Source: Rickettsiales bacterium | GTDB taxonomy: Bacteria > Pseudomonadota > Alphaproteobacteria > Rickettsiales > JALZUV01 | NCBI GenBank assembly: GCA_029252805.1 | Contig: JAQXAR010000027.1 | Coordinates: 1 to 35,174, forward strand | Reading direction: 5' to 3' | DNA: 35,174 nucleotides | In this document: piece by piece, positions 14,569 through 23,347 of the stretch | Layout of the letters: every line of letters begins with the position of its first letter | Numbering within the stretch: position 1 is the stretch's first letter | Translations under genes and position numbers: made by a program | The notes under the pieces: generated by a model | What the model was told of the DNA's origin: nothing | The model's database searches: none | Seen by the model: the letters and a program-made list of their open reading frames with translations, nothing else

Positions 14569-15243
14569 CTAGCTATCGCTCACCATCGGCACGAATCTAA
14601 CCGATGCGAGGACTTCTTGCGTCACTCCCTGCGGTGTTTTCGTGATTTTAAGTAGATCCTGAACTTGCGCCTCACGACCGAACGGCAGCACCATCACGCC
14701 ATTATTATCGCTAAGTTGAGCCAATAACATTTGCGGAAATTCATCTGGGGCTGCCGTGAGCATAATACGTTCAAAGGGCGCAGCCTCTGCCCAGCCCTCA
14801 TAACCATCACCACATTGCTGCATAATGTTACGTAGCTTCAATGACTCAAAGCGCTGATGTGCGAGGTCATACAAGTCTTTATGGCGCTCAATCGTATAAA
14901 CCATACGACAGACCTTGCTTAAGATAGCCGCTTGATAACCGCTCCCCGTTCCAATTTCCAATACACGCTGGCGATCTGTTACCGCAAGCGCCTGAGTCAT
15001 CAATGCAACGATGCTTGGCTGACTAATCGTTTGCCCACAAGGGATCGGCAGCGCTGTATCTTCATAAGCGCGCTCTAAGAATGTATTCTCAACAAACTGC
15101 TCACGCGGGACCTTCTCGAAGGCTGAAAGTACAGCTGTGTCGGTAATACCTTGCGTGCGTAATTGCATAATCAGGCGCAGAGTATCCTCCGCCCCCTCAG
15201 CCATCAGCGGTGAATTCATCAACATATCTTGCATATACATCAT
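14569..15243 (-). CDS. pcm: Protein-L-isoaspartate O-methyltransferase
   Basis: Pcm methylates L-isoaspartyl residues in damaged proteins, starting their repair, with S-adenosylmethionine as donor. The 224-residue protein shows V-P-R-E-x-F-V near 45-51, the GQTISQP substrate motif (70-76), the SAM-binding L-E-I-G-T-G-S-G-Y-Q (95-104), and a V-Y-T-I-E-R acidic-loop motif after it. Its ATG overlaps the surE stop by four bases (ATGA), a classic coupling for this gene pair. Confidence 0.95.
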   Translation of the reverse strand: MMYMQDMLMNSPLMAEGAEDTLRLIMQLRTQGITDTAVLSAFEKVPREQFVENTFLERAYEDTALPIPCGQTISQPSIVALMTQALAVTDRQRVLEIGTGSGYQAAILSKVCRMVYTIERHKDLYDLAHQRFESLKLRNIMQQCGDGYEGWAEAAPFERIMLTAAPDEFPQMLLAQLSDNNGVMVLPFGREAQVQDLLKITKTPQGVTQEVLASVRFVPMVSDS

Positions 15244-16037
15244 ACCTCCATCACTCCGCGCATTTGTTCGAGCGTTTTATAATCCGTCAAATCCATATTG
15301 ATCGGCGAAACGCTAATATACTTATTGGCAATCGCTAAAAGATCCGAGCCGGGTTCATCCATTTTTTGCTCATCTCCCCAATGGATCCAATAATAAGGAT
15401 GCCCTTTAATATCGTGACGCACATCAAGATTTTTTACTACCCCGCGACGCCCCGTATGCGTCATGCGAGTACCTTGCACTTGATCTGGCTCACAATCGGG
15501 GAAGTTCACATTCATCAGCATGCCTTCCGGAATGCCAGCGGTACATATTTTACGCACCACTTCTGCACCATGCTTTTTAGGAGTCTCCCATCGCACCGCA
15601 GGGGCGGTATCATCCATCTCGAAGCTAAGTGACATCGCAATAGATGGCACACCACAGAACGTCCCCTCCATTGCTGCTGCAACCGTGCCGCTATGGGTAA
15701 TATCCTCAGCCAAATTGTGACCACGATTTACGCCTGAGAGCACTAAATCAATTTTACGCTCCAACAAAACTTCATGTGCAAAAATAACGCAATCAGTCGG
15801 CGTTCCTGTAACAGAGTATTTACGCTCTCCATGCTGTTGATGGCGCAATGGAGCATGAATAGACAACGAATGCCCCGATGCGCTTTGCTCTGTTTTTGGC
15901 GCAACAACCCAAACATCATCTGATAGTTCGCTCGCAATACTATGCAGCACCTCTAAACCCGGCGCATAAATGCCGTCATCATTCGTCACCAGAATGCGTT
16001 TACCTTTTAGGTCATTTATCTGGCGAAGTTCACTCAT
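15240..16037 (-). CDS. surE: 5'/3'-nucleotidase SurE
   Basis: SurE is a metal-dependent nucleoside monophosphate phosphatase linked to stationary-phase survival. The 265-residue protein has the metal-binding ILVTNDDGIYAPG motif (15-27, N-D-D-G at 19-22), V-V-A-P-x-x-E-Q-S-A-S-G-H, T-G-T-P-T-D-C-V and the L-S-G-V-N-R-G-H-N motif. It overlaps serS and pcm by four bases each, so serS-surE-pcm form a tightly coupled unit. Confidence 0.96.
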   Translation of the reverse strand: MSELRQINDLKGKRILVTNDDGIYAPGLEVLHSIASELSDDVWVVAPKTEQSASGHSLSIHAPLRHQQHGERKYSVTGTPTDCVIFAHEVLLERKIDLVLSGVNRGHNLAEDITHSGTVAAAMEGTFCGVPSIAMSLSFEMDDTAPAVRWETPKKHGAEVVRKICTAGIPEGMLMNVNFPDCEPDQVQGTRMTHTGRRGVVKNLDVRHDIKGHPYYWIHWGDEQKMDEPGSDLLAIANKYISVSPINMDLTDYKTLEQMRGVMEV

Positions 16038-17299
16038 GCCGTTATCTTCTCCAACCCGCCCATATAAGACTGCAATGCTTTTGGCACTAATATCGAACCA
16101 TCCGGTTGCTGATAATTTTCTAAGATTGCGACAATCGTACGACCTACCGCTAAACCAGAACCATTTAAGGTATGTAGAAACTCTGTATTCTTTTCACCTT
16201 CACGACGGAAACGTGCCTTCATACGACGCGCTTGGAATTCACCGCAATTAGAGACTGATGAAATCTCGCGATATTGATTTTGCCCCGGAAGCCATACCTC
16301 TAAATCATACGTCTTTTGCGCACAGAAACCTGTATCACCACTGCAAAGCAACATGACACGGTAGGGCAATTCTAAACGCTGCAGAACTCTCTCAGCAGCG
16401 GCAAGCTTATGCTCAAACTCCGCTTCGGAATCTTCTGGCTTCACGATACTGATAAGCTCAACTTTACTAAACTGATGCTGACGAATCATGCCACGCGTGT
16501 CTTTACCTGCTGACCCCGCTTCAGAACGGAAACATTGAGAATACGCCGTATAACGCAGCGGCAATATTGTTTCGCTAACGATACTATCCGCCATCTGTCC
16601 TACCAGAGCTACTTCAGACGTCGGGATAAGGCGATAATCATTGGTCGTTTTGAATGAATCTTCTTCAAACTTCGGCAACTGCCCGACGCTATACATGGTA
16701 TGATCACGCACAAGCACCGGAATAGTTGTTTCCTCATAACCAGCCTCTTGCGTGTGCAGATCCAACATGAAGTTAGCGAGTGCGCGCTCCAAACGAGCAA
16801 GGTCTTTTCGCAAAATGACAAAGCGCGAACCTGATAATTTAGCCGCAGTTTCAAAATCCATCTTCCCTAGCGCTTCACCAATATCAAAATGCTGCTTCGC
16901 ATTTTCGATTTCTTTTGGCTCACCCCAACGAGAAATTTCGACGTTACTGTCTTCATCATCACCTTGCGGCACACCCTCGTTCAATATATTTGGAATCACT
17001 TCTAAGGCTGCGGTCAGTGCATCGCCGGTCTCTAAAGAAATTTCGATCTCTGCTATTTCAGCTTTAAGCGAAGCGGCGCGCGCCATCACTTCGCTTGCAT
17101 CTTCGCCGGCGCGCTTCTTTTCGCCAATTTGCTTGGCAACGGCATTACGCTCCGCCTGCATCGATTCTAATTTAGTGATTGCGCTGCGGCGCTCTTCATC
17201 TAATGCAATTAGCTTGTTCGCTTGCGGCGCTAGGCCACGAACTTTCATCGCTGCGTCAAACGCAGTCGGGCTCTCGCGAATCCAACGTATATCGTGCAT
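16034..17299 (-). CDS. serS: Seryl-tRNA synthetase
   Basis: SerS charges tRNA-Ser and also tRNA-Sec. From ATG 17299 the protein is 421 residues, the usual size, beginning MHDIRWIRESPTAFD as in alphaproteobacterial SerS. It has the long N-terminal antiparallel coiled coil (about 25-100) that grips the tRNA long arm, then the class II core: motif 2 with F-R-S-E-A-G and R-G-M-I-R-x-H-Q-F-x-K-V-E, and motif 3 with G-L-A-V-G-R-T-I-V-A-I-L-E-N. The start at 17299 has AAGAGA upstream and lies eight bases past the tatC stop; the longer frame to 17347 would overlap tatC and lacks family support. Confidence 0.97.
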   Translation of the reverse strand: MHDIRWIRESPTAFDAAMKVRGLAPQANKLIALDEERRSAITKLESMQAERNAVAKQIGEKKRAGEDASEVMARAASLKAEIAEIEISLETGDALTAALEVIPNILNEGVPQGDDEDSNVEISRWGEPKEIENAKQHFDIGEALGKMDFETAAKLSGSRFVILRKDLARLERALANFMLDLHTQEAGYEETTIPVLVRDHTMYSVGQLPKFEEDSFKTTNDYRLIPTSEVALVGQMADSIVSETILPLRYTAYSQCFRSEAGSAGKDTRGMIRQHQFSKVELISIVKPEDSEAEFEHKLAAAERVLQRLELPYRVMLLCSGDTGFCAQKTYDLEVWLPGQNQYREISSVSNCGEFQARRMKARFRREGEKNTEFLHTLNGSGLAVGRTIVAILENYQQPDGSILVPKALQSYMGGLEKITA

Positions 17300-17307
17300 A
17301 AGTTCTC

Positions 17308-18075
17308 TTATTCCGACGTATCTTGTTTCTTTTCGATGAGCCTGCAACTCACTATGGATAATTCATACAGTATCATCAGAGGTACTGCCAGCGCGACCTG
17401 ACTTATGACGTCTGGAGGCGTGAAAATGGCGGCCACTGTGACAATTCCGACAAGTGCAAACCTACGAGTGCGGGCCAATGTAGCGGCTTTCACCATACCT
17501 ACACGCGCCATCAAGGTGAGTACGACAGGCAGTTGAAAGGCCAAGCCAAAGGCAATCAGCATCTGCATAACAAGCGCAAGGTAGTCACTTACTTTTGCTT
17601 CTAATACGACTGCCATCGGCAAATCACCCTCCGTGCCGAGCTGCTCGAATCCGATAAAGAACTTCCATGCGAGCGGGAAGACGTAATAGTAAGCCAAACC
17701 CATCCCTGCAAAGAAAAGCAGCGGCGACAGAACAAGATATGGCAAAATCACCCGCTTCTCTTTTTTATATAAACCAGGTGCAACGAAGCCATAGAACTGC
17801 TGCGCGATGATTGGAAAAGCCATCACAAATCCGACAAAAATTGAGAGCTTTACATAGGTAAAGAACGTTTCCGGCAAGCTTGTATAAATGAGCCTGCGGC
17901 CTTGCGCGCCGCTATCGCCATAAGCCTCGACAAGCGGCTGCATAAGAAAACCGTAAGTTTGCGTTTTAAACAGATAGGCGATCGCGAAACCAAGAATCCA
18001 CGCGACAAACACCACCATCAGACGCTTACGGAATTCGAGCAAGTGCTCCATTAAAGGCGCGCGATATTCTTCCAT
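17308..18075 (-). CDS. tatC: Twin-arginine translocase subunit TatC
   Basis: TatC is the receptor for twin-arginine signal peptides of folded exported proteins. The 255-residue protein has the N-terminal L-M-E-H-L-L-E-F-R-K-R-L motif and six membrane helices. The periplasmic and cytoplasmic loops include V-K-L-S-I-F-V-G-F-V-M-A-F-P-I and F-G-L-A-F-Q-L-P-V-V, and the end carries F-T-P-P-D-V-I-S-Q. Its ATG overlaps the tatB stop by one base (TAATG). Confidence 0.96.
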   Translation of the reverse strand: MEEYRAPLMEHLLEFRKRLMVVFVAWILGFAIAYLFKTQTYGFLMQPLVEAYGDSGAQGRRLIYTSLPETFFTYVKLSIFVGFVMAFPIIAQQFYGFVAPGLYKKEKRVILPYLVLSPLLFFAGMGLAYYYVFPLAWKFFIGFEQLGTEGDLPMAVVLEAKVSDYLALVMQMLIAFGLAFQLPVVLTLMARVGMVKAATLARTRRFALVGIVTVAAIFTPPDVISQVALAVPLMILYELSIVSCRLIEKKQDTSE

Positions 18076-18347
18076 TATTCGCCCTTAGATTTAGGCTTAC
18101 GGCTTTTATCTTGAACCTCGGATAAGTCGTAAGACTCGAACATTTCGCCCGCATCATTTTGGATGGTTTTGACATCCGCTTGCAAGTCATTGAGCTCTAA
18201 CTGATCCATCACCCCATGAACAAGACGCTTTGCACGACCAACCCAGCGACCAACCGTACGCAATAGAATAGGGAGTTCTTTTGGCCCAATAACGAGCAAC
18301 GCAACGACAGCAATAAACGCCATCTCAGCGATTGATAAATCAAACAT
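18075..18347 (-). CDS. tatB: Twin-arginine translocase subunit TatB
   Basis: A 90-residue protein with one N-terminal membrane helix (about 3-21), the conserved hinge V-I-G-P-K-E-L-P and an amphipathic helix after it (R-T-V-G-R-W-V-G-R), then a charged C-terminal tail. This is the TatB form, with Glu in the P-K-E-L-P hinge, which together with TatC binds the signal peptide. It overlaps tatA by one base at its start and tatC by one base at its end. At 90 residues it is on the short side for TatB. Confidence 0.93.
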   Translation of the reverse strand: MFDLSIAEMAFIAVVALLVIGPKELPILLRTVGRWVGRAKRLVHGVMDQLELNDLQADVKTIQNDAGEMFESYDLSEVQDKSRKPKSKGE

Positions 18348-18523
18348 TAGGCTTTTGCGTCGTCTTCCGGCTTATCGCCTTCTTCCTTGCCCTCGTTAAT
18401 GCCTTCTTTCAAAGACTTGATGCCTTTGCCCAAATCCCCCATCACGCGCGGTAATTTACCTGCGCCAAACACTAGCAACACAATGATTAGAATAAGAATT
18501 AACTGCCAGAAACCGATACTCAT
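18347..18523 (-). CDS. tatA: Twin-arginine translocase subunit TatA
   Basis: A 58-residue protein beginning MSIGFWQLILILIIVLLVFG, with the F-G-A-G-K-L-P hinge, a G-D-L-G-K-G-I-K-S-L-K amphipathic helix and an acidic tail: a minimal TatA, the pore-forming Tat component. GGAG lies seven bases before the ATG. It begins 37 bases after the end of the large zeta/Fic-like gene on the same strand, and its stop overlaps the tatB ATG. Confidence 0.95.
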   Translation of the reverse strand: MSIGFWQLILILIIVLLVFGAGKLPRVMGDLGKGIKSLKEGINEGKEEGDKPEDDAKA

Positions 18524-18560
18524 AGAATTCTCCGTATTTTAAGAGCCTATAGCTAGCAGC

Positions 18561-20807
18561 TTAACTGCCCGCGTTCAATCCCAGATAATTCGGACGCGGT
18601 GTGTCAGGGTTCTTCGCCAGCACTTCTCTATAAGCTTCCATCATTTCTGGTGGCGTCATATCCTCGGCATCTGGCTTATCGATTCGGTCAATCACGAAGG
18701 ATGCCAGGAACTTCACAAGCGTGAGGTTCGAGGGGCCATGCGCGTTCAAATTCATCTGCGCTTTCTCCATCACATCCACCATACGCTCCGTATCGACCAT
18801 CACAAATACGTGATTCACCCCCCCTACCCGCGCCGCAAGATAGCCGGTATTTTCAGCCGCCACCTCTTGCGACAATACGCCGTAAGGCATAAGCTTTTCA
18901 CGCATAAGATATGGTACTAAACCATCGGATTGCTCTGCCGCTTCAAGGGCAAACAACTCGCGATCATCGAGAATAAAGGATTCGGCAATCACCCGATCCT
19001 CGCCTTCAACGCCCGCATTATCAACCAGTATGACTTTACCTAAATGCTTATCCGTCCATGCGGCCAAGAGTGAAGCAGGGAAGCCAATATGTTTATTGAT
19101 GGCAATACGCCAAGGAAGCGTGCGATAATGTCCGTCTTCTTTTGGCGGTAGCGGCGCTCCATCTGGATTATAACCCGCGCGATACATGATACGATCAAGC
19201 GCAGGCACGGGATATTTATCACGGCGGGAATCTGGCGTAAGTAGCAAACAATCTGCAGCCACAACTTCGGTGCGATAACCGGCATTCGAAAATGCCTCGA
19301 CGATTTTATCGTAGCGCCCTTTGTAATCCACACCGGAGCCATCGAATACGACATTATAATTTCCGTCACGCGCCATTTCGCACAGCCAGTTACGGCGTGT
19401 ATCTGCCCATAAATGCACCGCCTCATAATCATCTGCATGATGCCCAGCGGCGATCAACACATGATAAATATCGCTATACGGACGCCCCTCATCGAGCGAG
19501 GCATAGATATAGTCATCACGAATTTTACCGTTCTCATCTTTATAATGCTCGTTGAAATAATGGTTAGAACCTTTGCCCGAACCACTACCGCCCATGGTCA
19601 TCACCAAGTGCGGTGTTTCCACTGCTTTAGCATTGGGGTATTTTGAAATTTCATGCTCGATTCCTGCACGCAGGCTTTCAACCACGAGCTGAATCTGCTG
19701 AGCCGCGAGCGCCACTATCTTTTCGCCACGCTCAAAACCACGCAAACTAACCGTCACCTCTTCAGCAAAACTAGAAGATCGCAATTCTAGAATCGTAGAG
19801 TTGAATTCGCTGGCCAGATAATGCTCCAAACGCGAATGTTGCGAATGCGATAACAAGGTCAGCGGATGCAAATTCATACAAATTGGCAAAGAACCTTCCG
19901 TCACATCAATACAATCCACATCCGTTTTATCAAAGATAGGACGACCGAAAATATCAGCTCCCAAATCGGTTAAACGCCCCACCCAATGCTCTGGTGGAAT
20001 CCGTAATGTTCCAAGCAATTCGCCTGACTCCATATGTTCGCGCACATGAGCAACACATTGATTATGTGTAATTAAAGCCCCATTAACCAGCACAATTAAC
20101 GCCTCATCATCCGGCACGGGGGTGGTTAATTCAATCCCCACCTCATTACGGTCCGCTTGAATGAACCGCTTACCATAAAGCGTCACACTGCGATCTTCCC
20201 AATAAAAATGCGGCGGCGTGTTCTCCCGATATTCTTGGATACGCCCCTTCTCCATCGTCGTTAGGAGTACTTCCCGCATTTGCTCTGGCGTTTTATGTTC
20301 ATCGGCCACAATAATGGCCTGACGAGTCGACAAACGCCTAAAATCAATTCCCCCAAGCTTCTCCTGAAAACCACGCATGCGGCCTAACGCCGTAAAGAAG
20401 ACGCGCAACACAAGGCTCGTCGCATCCGCAAATGGATAGAAACGCTCTAACGTTACATAGAGCTCAGCCATCAATTCGGCATTACGCTTCCTATCCGTCG
20501 TACTGAAGAAACCATTATGATCGTAAAATTTACGTGCAAAATCATGAAAGATCACACTCAACTCCATCGCGCGCTGCGATGTTTCGAGCAACCCTTGTAA
20601 TTTTTGCTGCGGCGAGATAGGCGTCGTATCAATAAAGAGTTCCAGATAAACTTGACGGAACAAGTCATCTAAGTAACTACCCCACTGGGTTTGAGTCACA
20701 TTAGATTTCGATTTAAAACTACGTAAGAACTCAATCCCACGATTAATCGCCAGAGCCATACGCAGCTTATTGCTACGCTCATATTTCAACGCTTTGTTCA
20801 CGAGCAA
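18561..20807 (-). CDS. Zeta-toxin-like P-loop protein with a degenerate Fic-like motif
   Basis: A 748-residue soluble protein. Residues about 400-525 resemble zeta-toxin-type small-molecule kinases: a P-loop GGSGSGKGS (406-414, with Gly where Ser/Thr normally follows Lys), Y-I-Y-A-S-L-D-E (433-440) in the position of the zeta substrate loop, N-V-V-F-D-G-S-G and a G-Y-R-T-E-V-V strand. Residues about 112-165 look like a Fic core with a ruined active site: YPFADATSLVLR (124-135) lines up with H-P-F-x-[DE]-G-N-G-R-x-x-R but keeps only P, F, D and the last R. The start is uncertain: TTG 20807, GTG 20801 or ATG 20759, all without a clear Shine-Dalgarno. It lies 12 bases after motE on the same strand, so it is probably cotranscribed with fliM-pflI-motE. 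No antitoxin-like partner is adjacent. Function unknown. Confidence 0.6.
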   Translation of the reverse strand: MLVNKALKYERSNKLRMALAINRGIEFLRSFKSKSNVTQTQWGSYLDDLFRQVYLELFIDTTPISPQQKLQGLLETSQRAMELSVIFHDFARKFYDHNGFFSTTDRKRNAELMAELYVTLERFYPFADATSLVLRVFFTALGRMRGFQEKLGGIDFRRLSTRQAIIVADEHKTPEQMREVLLTTMEKGRIQEYRENTPPHFYWEDRSVTLYGKRFIQADRNEVGIELTTPVPDDEALIVLVNGALITHNQCVAHVREHMESGELLGTLRIPPEHWVGRLTDLGADIFGRPIFDKTDVDCIDVTEGSLPICMNLHPLTLLSHSQHSRLEHYLASEFNSTILELRSSSFAEEVTVSLRGFERGEKIVALAAQQIQLVVESLRAGIEHEISKYPNAKAVETPHLVMTMGGSGSGKGSNHYFNEHYKDENGKIRDDYIYASLDEGRPYSDIYHVLIAAGHHADDYEAVHLWADTRRNWLCEMARDGNYNVVFDGSGVDYKGRYDKIVEAFSNAGYRTEVVAADCLLLTPDSRRDKYPVPALDRIMYRAGYNPDGAPLPPKEDGHYRTLPWRIAINKHIGFPASLLAAWTDKHLGKVILVDNAGVEGEDRVIAESFILDDRELFALEAAEQSDGLVPYLMREKLMPYGVLSQEVAAENTGYLAARVGGVNHVFVMVDTERMVDVMEKAQMNLNAHGPSNLTLVKFLASFVIDRIDKPDAEDMTPPEMMEAYREVLAKNPDTPRPNYLGLNAGS

Positions 20808-20819
20808 GTGATAGCTAGA

Positions 20820-21569
20820 TTAATTGCCTTCCGCAAGCGCGCCCTCAGCCAAATCTTTCGTCGCCTGCTGACGCAATTGACGGAGTTCCGCTAATTTCAC
20901 GGTTACTTCCGTTGCACGCTTAGGGGTCATATTCGCGAGAATAGGCGCAGCCTTACGCTCCGACATACGATCAATCACTTCAAGTAAAATGCTCATCTTC
21001 AACTCTTCAAAGATACGTGCGGCCTCTTTCGGCTTCATGCTTTCGTAAATTTTCACGAGACTTTTAAGTTCCGTATCTTCTTGCACTTTGTTACGTTCAA
21101 GCAACTCTTGCAACTCCACCCGCATGACATCCATTTGCTTGATTTTATTGTCGATGCGCATTTCTGTCGCCTCCAACAAATTCTCACGCAAGCCGACTTC
21201 CTGCTCATATTGATCAATCTCTTCACGGCGCTGCGAGAGACTCTGCAATAGATCTAGTTCGATTTGGTTGAAACGTTTATCAACATCGACCACCTTTTCT
21301 GGCGGTGTAAGGGAAACATTTTCATTCTTTGGAGCCTCTTCTTCACCTTCAGTCTTCTCAGTGTCGTCTTCGGATTCGGCTTTCTTTGCCTTCGCCACTT
21401 CCTTTTTATCGTCTTTTTTATCAGCCTTTGCCGCATATGCAGGCGGTATGATCCCTCTGGCTAGATATTTCTGATCCATCGCCATCTCATCGACCTTGAG
21501 CAAAATGAATAAAGCGCACGCAATCAGCGTGATCGGCAATAGTCTAAATCGAAAACGTCGAGCGCTCAT
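20820..21569 (-). CDS. motE: MotE-like flagellar chaperone with MgtE N-like domain
   Basis: A 249-residue protein with one N-terminal membrane/signal helix (about 9-24), a low-complexity Lys/Glu linker (about 48-85), a long coiled coil (about 95-165) and a C-terminal MgtE_N-like domain with M-K-P-K-E-A-A-R-I-F-E-E-L, the pattern of MotE. In rhizobia MotE is a periplasmic chaperone for MotC; more generally these proteins accompany flagellar motor genes in alphaproteobacteria. Its ATG overlaps the stop of the preceding DUF6468 gene by one base, and it precedes the zeta/Fic-like gene by 12 bases. Confidence 0.8.
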   Translation of the reverse strand: MSARRFRFRLLPITLIACALFILLKVDEMAMDQKYLARGIIPPAYAAKADKKDDKKEVAKAKKAESEDDTEKTEGEEEAPKNENVSLTPPEKVVDVDKRFNQIELDLLQSLSQRREEIDQYEQEVGLRENLLEATEMRIDNKIKQMDVMRVELQELLERNKVQEDTELKSLVKIYESMKPKEAARIFEELKMSILLEVIDRMSERKAAPILANMTPKRATEVTVKLAELRQLRQQATKDLAEGALAEGN

Positions 21570-22156
21570 TATTCATTCCCTGACTTTAATGCATCTTGCA
21601 AATCTTGTTCCGCCTTCGAACGCAAACGCGCCGACGCACGTGAGCGTCGCGGCTGCGCAGCGGCCTGCTTATCGCCTAAACGCTCTAATACAGAATCAAC
21701 TTTATCTTGCTTTTTACCCCTACCTGCCGCTCTCATTAGCGACTCTTTCGCAGCATTATCTTTCTTTTTATTGCGGCCAATCATTGGCTCGCGCTTTGGT
21801 GCAATGACGCTATTTCCGTCCGTTCTATCGGCTCTAGGTAGCGTATTATCCACTTTATCAGCAACCTTGTTGCCCTTCTCAATCATAAAGGCGAGATCAT
21901 CCGCCAAGAAATTCGCTTTATCGAGACGCTCATTGAGTGATTCATTGACTTTCTTGCCCACTTTTTGCAGGTCATCGATCGATTCTTGCGCTCTCTTCGT
22001 CGTCTCATCGAACTTCGTAATCAGTTGCGCAAATTCCTCGCGGCTATCTTGAAGCACGCGAATACGACGACTCACCATCACACAATAAAAAATGGTCGCA
22101 ACCAGCAACACAACCATCAAACTATCAATTAGCAGCTTTGCAATAAGTACCGTCAT
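21569..22156 (-). CDS. DUF6468 (PflI-like) flagellar-locus membrane protein
   Basis: A 195-residue protein with an N-terminal membrane helix (about 6-26), then V-S-R-R-I-R-V-L-Q-D-S-R-E-E-F near the membrane exit, the conserved start of the DUF6468 domain. A coiled coil follows (about 40-95), and then a Lys/Arg-rich tail with low-complexity stretches. In Caulobacter the DUF6468 protein PflI helps place the flagellum at the pole. It sits exactly between fliM and motE and overlaps fliM by four bases, as is usual for this family. Confidence 0.78.
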   Translation of the reverse strand: MTVLIAKLLIDSLMVVLLVATIFYCVMVSRRIRVLQDSREEFAQLITKFDETTKRAQESIDDLQKVGKKVNESLNERLDKANFLADDLAFMIEKGNKVADKVDNTLPRADRTDGNSVIAPKREPMIGRNKKKDNAAKESLMRAAGRGKKQDKVDSVLERLGDKQAAAQPRRSRASARLRSKAEQDLQDALKSGNE

Positions 22157-23265
22157 ACGTTCAATTCCTCTAATTTCTTACGGATAGATTGGCTTAAAGA
22201 GACGGCAACCGTATCACCCACCCGACCGATTTTACCTGTTGAAAGCTCGACTCCACCACACTTCACGCGCGCTTCCTCACCGGGCTTTGTCTCTAGCATC
22301 ATCGTGTTACCGACTTTGAGATTCACCACATCGCCCAACGGGAGTTTCATTTCATCCAGCACAACTTCGACATCCATATCCGTTTGGCGCATCTCTGTAC
22401 CGAAGTGACGTTCCCACGCCGTATCTTGACCGAATTTCTCGCCCATAAACATTTGCAAGAGCATGTCACGAATCGGCTCTAGCGTAGTATGTGGGAGCAA
22501 TAATTCGATAATGCCGCCACGGTCTTCCATCTCGACACGTAAACGCACGAGTAAGACCGCATTATTCGGACGAGTAATCGTCGCGAAGCGCGGGTTATTT
22601 TCCAAACGGTCATACTGGAATGTCACGGGCGATATCGGGTCAAACGCCTGACTCATATCGCTCAAGATAATTTCCACCATCTTACGCACGATATCCTGTT
22701 CAATCGTCGTATAAGGCCGGCCTTCAATACGCACAGGTTTTTGCGAACGGCGACCGCCAAATAATACATCAACCGTCGAATAGATCTGAGAACTATCAAC
22801 CGTGATAATCCCAAAATTTTCCCACTCCACAGCGCGGAATACAACCAAAAGCGCCGGTAACGGAATCGAATTCAGGTAGTCATCAAAACGCAAACTCGTC
22901 ATCGAATCAAGACTGACATCCACGTTATCGGACGTAAAATTACGCAAGGAAGAGGAAAGCATACGCACGAGACGGTCAAACACGACCTCCAGCATCGGCA
23001 TTTTCTCGTACGCCATAAGCGCACGATCAAGAATCGCATGGATACCGGTATTATTATCGCCATCATCCTCCGCTTCAAAGCCGAGGAGCATATCAATTTC
23101 ACTTTGATCTAAAACGCGATCATCACCACCAGCACCACCGGCACCGGTATCACCCCAACCTTCGGCAGCAGCAGCTTCTGCATCATCACCGCCCGTAGCC
23201 ATATCACCCCAAGCGGCGGCAGCCTCTTCTTCATTTGCGGGTAAATTGCTCTCTTCGTCTGCCAT
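22153..23265 (-). CDS. fliM: Flagellar motor switch protein FliM
   Basis: FliM is the middle ring protein of the flagellar C-ring and binds phosphorylated CheY. The 370-residue protein has the CheY-binding motif L-D-Q-S-E-I-D-M-L-L (52-61), a CheC-like middle domain with L-R-N-F-T-S-D-N-V-D-V and G-I-I-T-V-D-S near 150, and the C-terminal SpoA/FliN-like domain with L-G-D-V-V-N-L-K-V-G-N. The motif is normally at the very N terminus, but here about 50 acidic residues precede it, including two copies of an A-A-A-x-W-G-D-x-x-x-G-G pattern. It is the first gene after a candidate sigma-54 promoter (23348-23363). Confidence 0.95.
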   Translation of the reverse strand: MADEESNLPANEEEAAAAWGDMATGGDDAEAAAAEGWGDTGAGGAGGDDRVLDQSEIDMLLGFEAEDDGDNNTGIHAILDRALMAYEKMPMLEVVFDRLVRMLSSSLRNFTSDNVDVSLDSMTSLRFDDYLNSIPLPALLVVFRAVEWENFGIITVDSSQIYSTVDVLFGGRRSQKPVRIEGRPYTTIEQDIVRKMVEIILSDMSQAFDPISPVTFQYDRLENNPRFATITRPNNAVLLVRLRVEMEDRGGIIELLLPHTTLEPIRDMLLQMFMGEKFGQDTAWERHFGTEMRQTDMDVEVVLDEMKLPLGDVVNLKVGNTMMLETKPGEEARVKCGGVELSTGKIGRVGDTVAVSLSQSIRKKLEELNV

Positions 23266-23347
23266 AGCTCCTATATCCTAGCATATTTTATGCATTATTA
23301 GAAATCCTACCAAAAGTAGCTTTCGATATCGTTTCGTCCTATCGTTC

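Noticed and set aside
16752-17339. 195-residue open frame antisense to serS
   Set aside because: Lies entirely over the conserved serS coding region; Ser/Ala-rich low-complexity translation typical of an antisense shadow.
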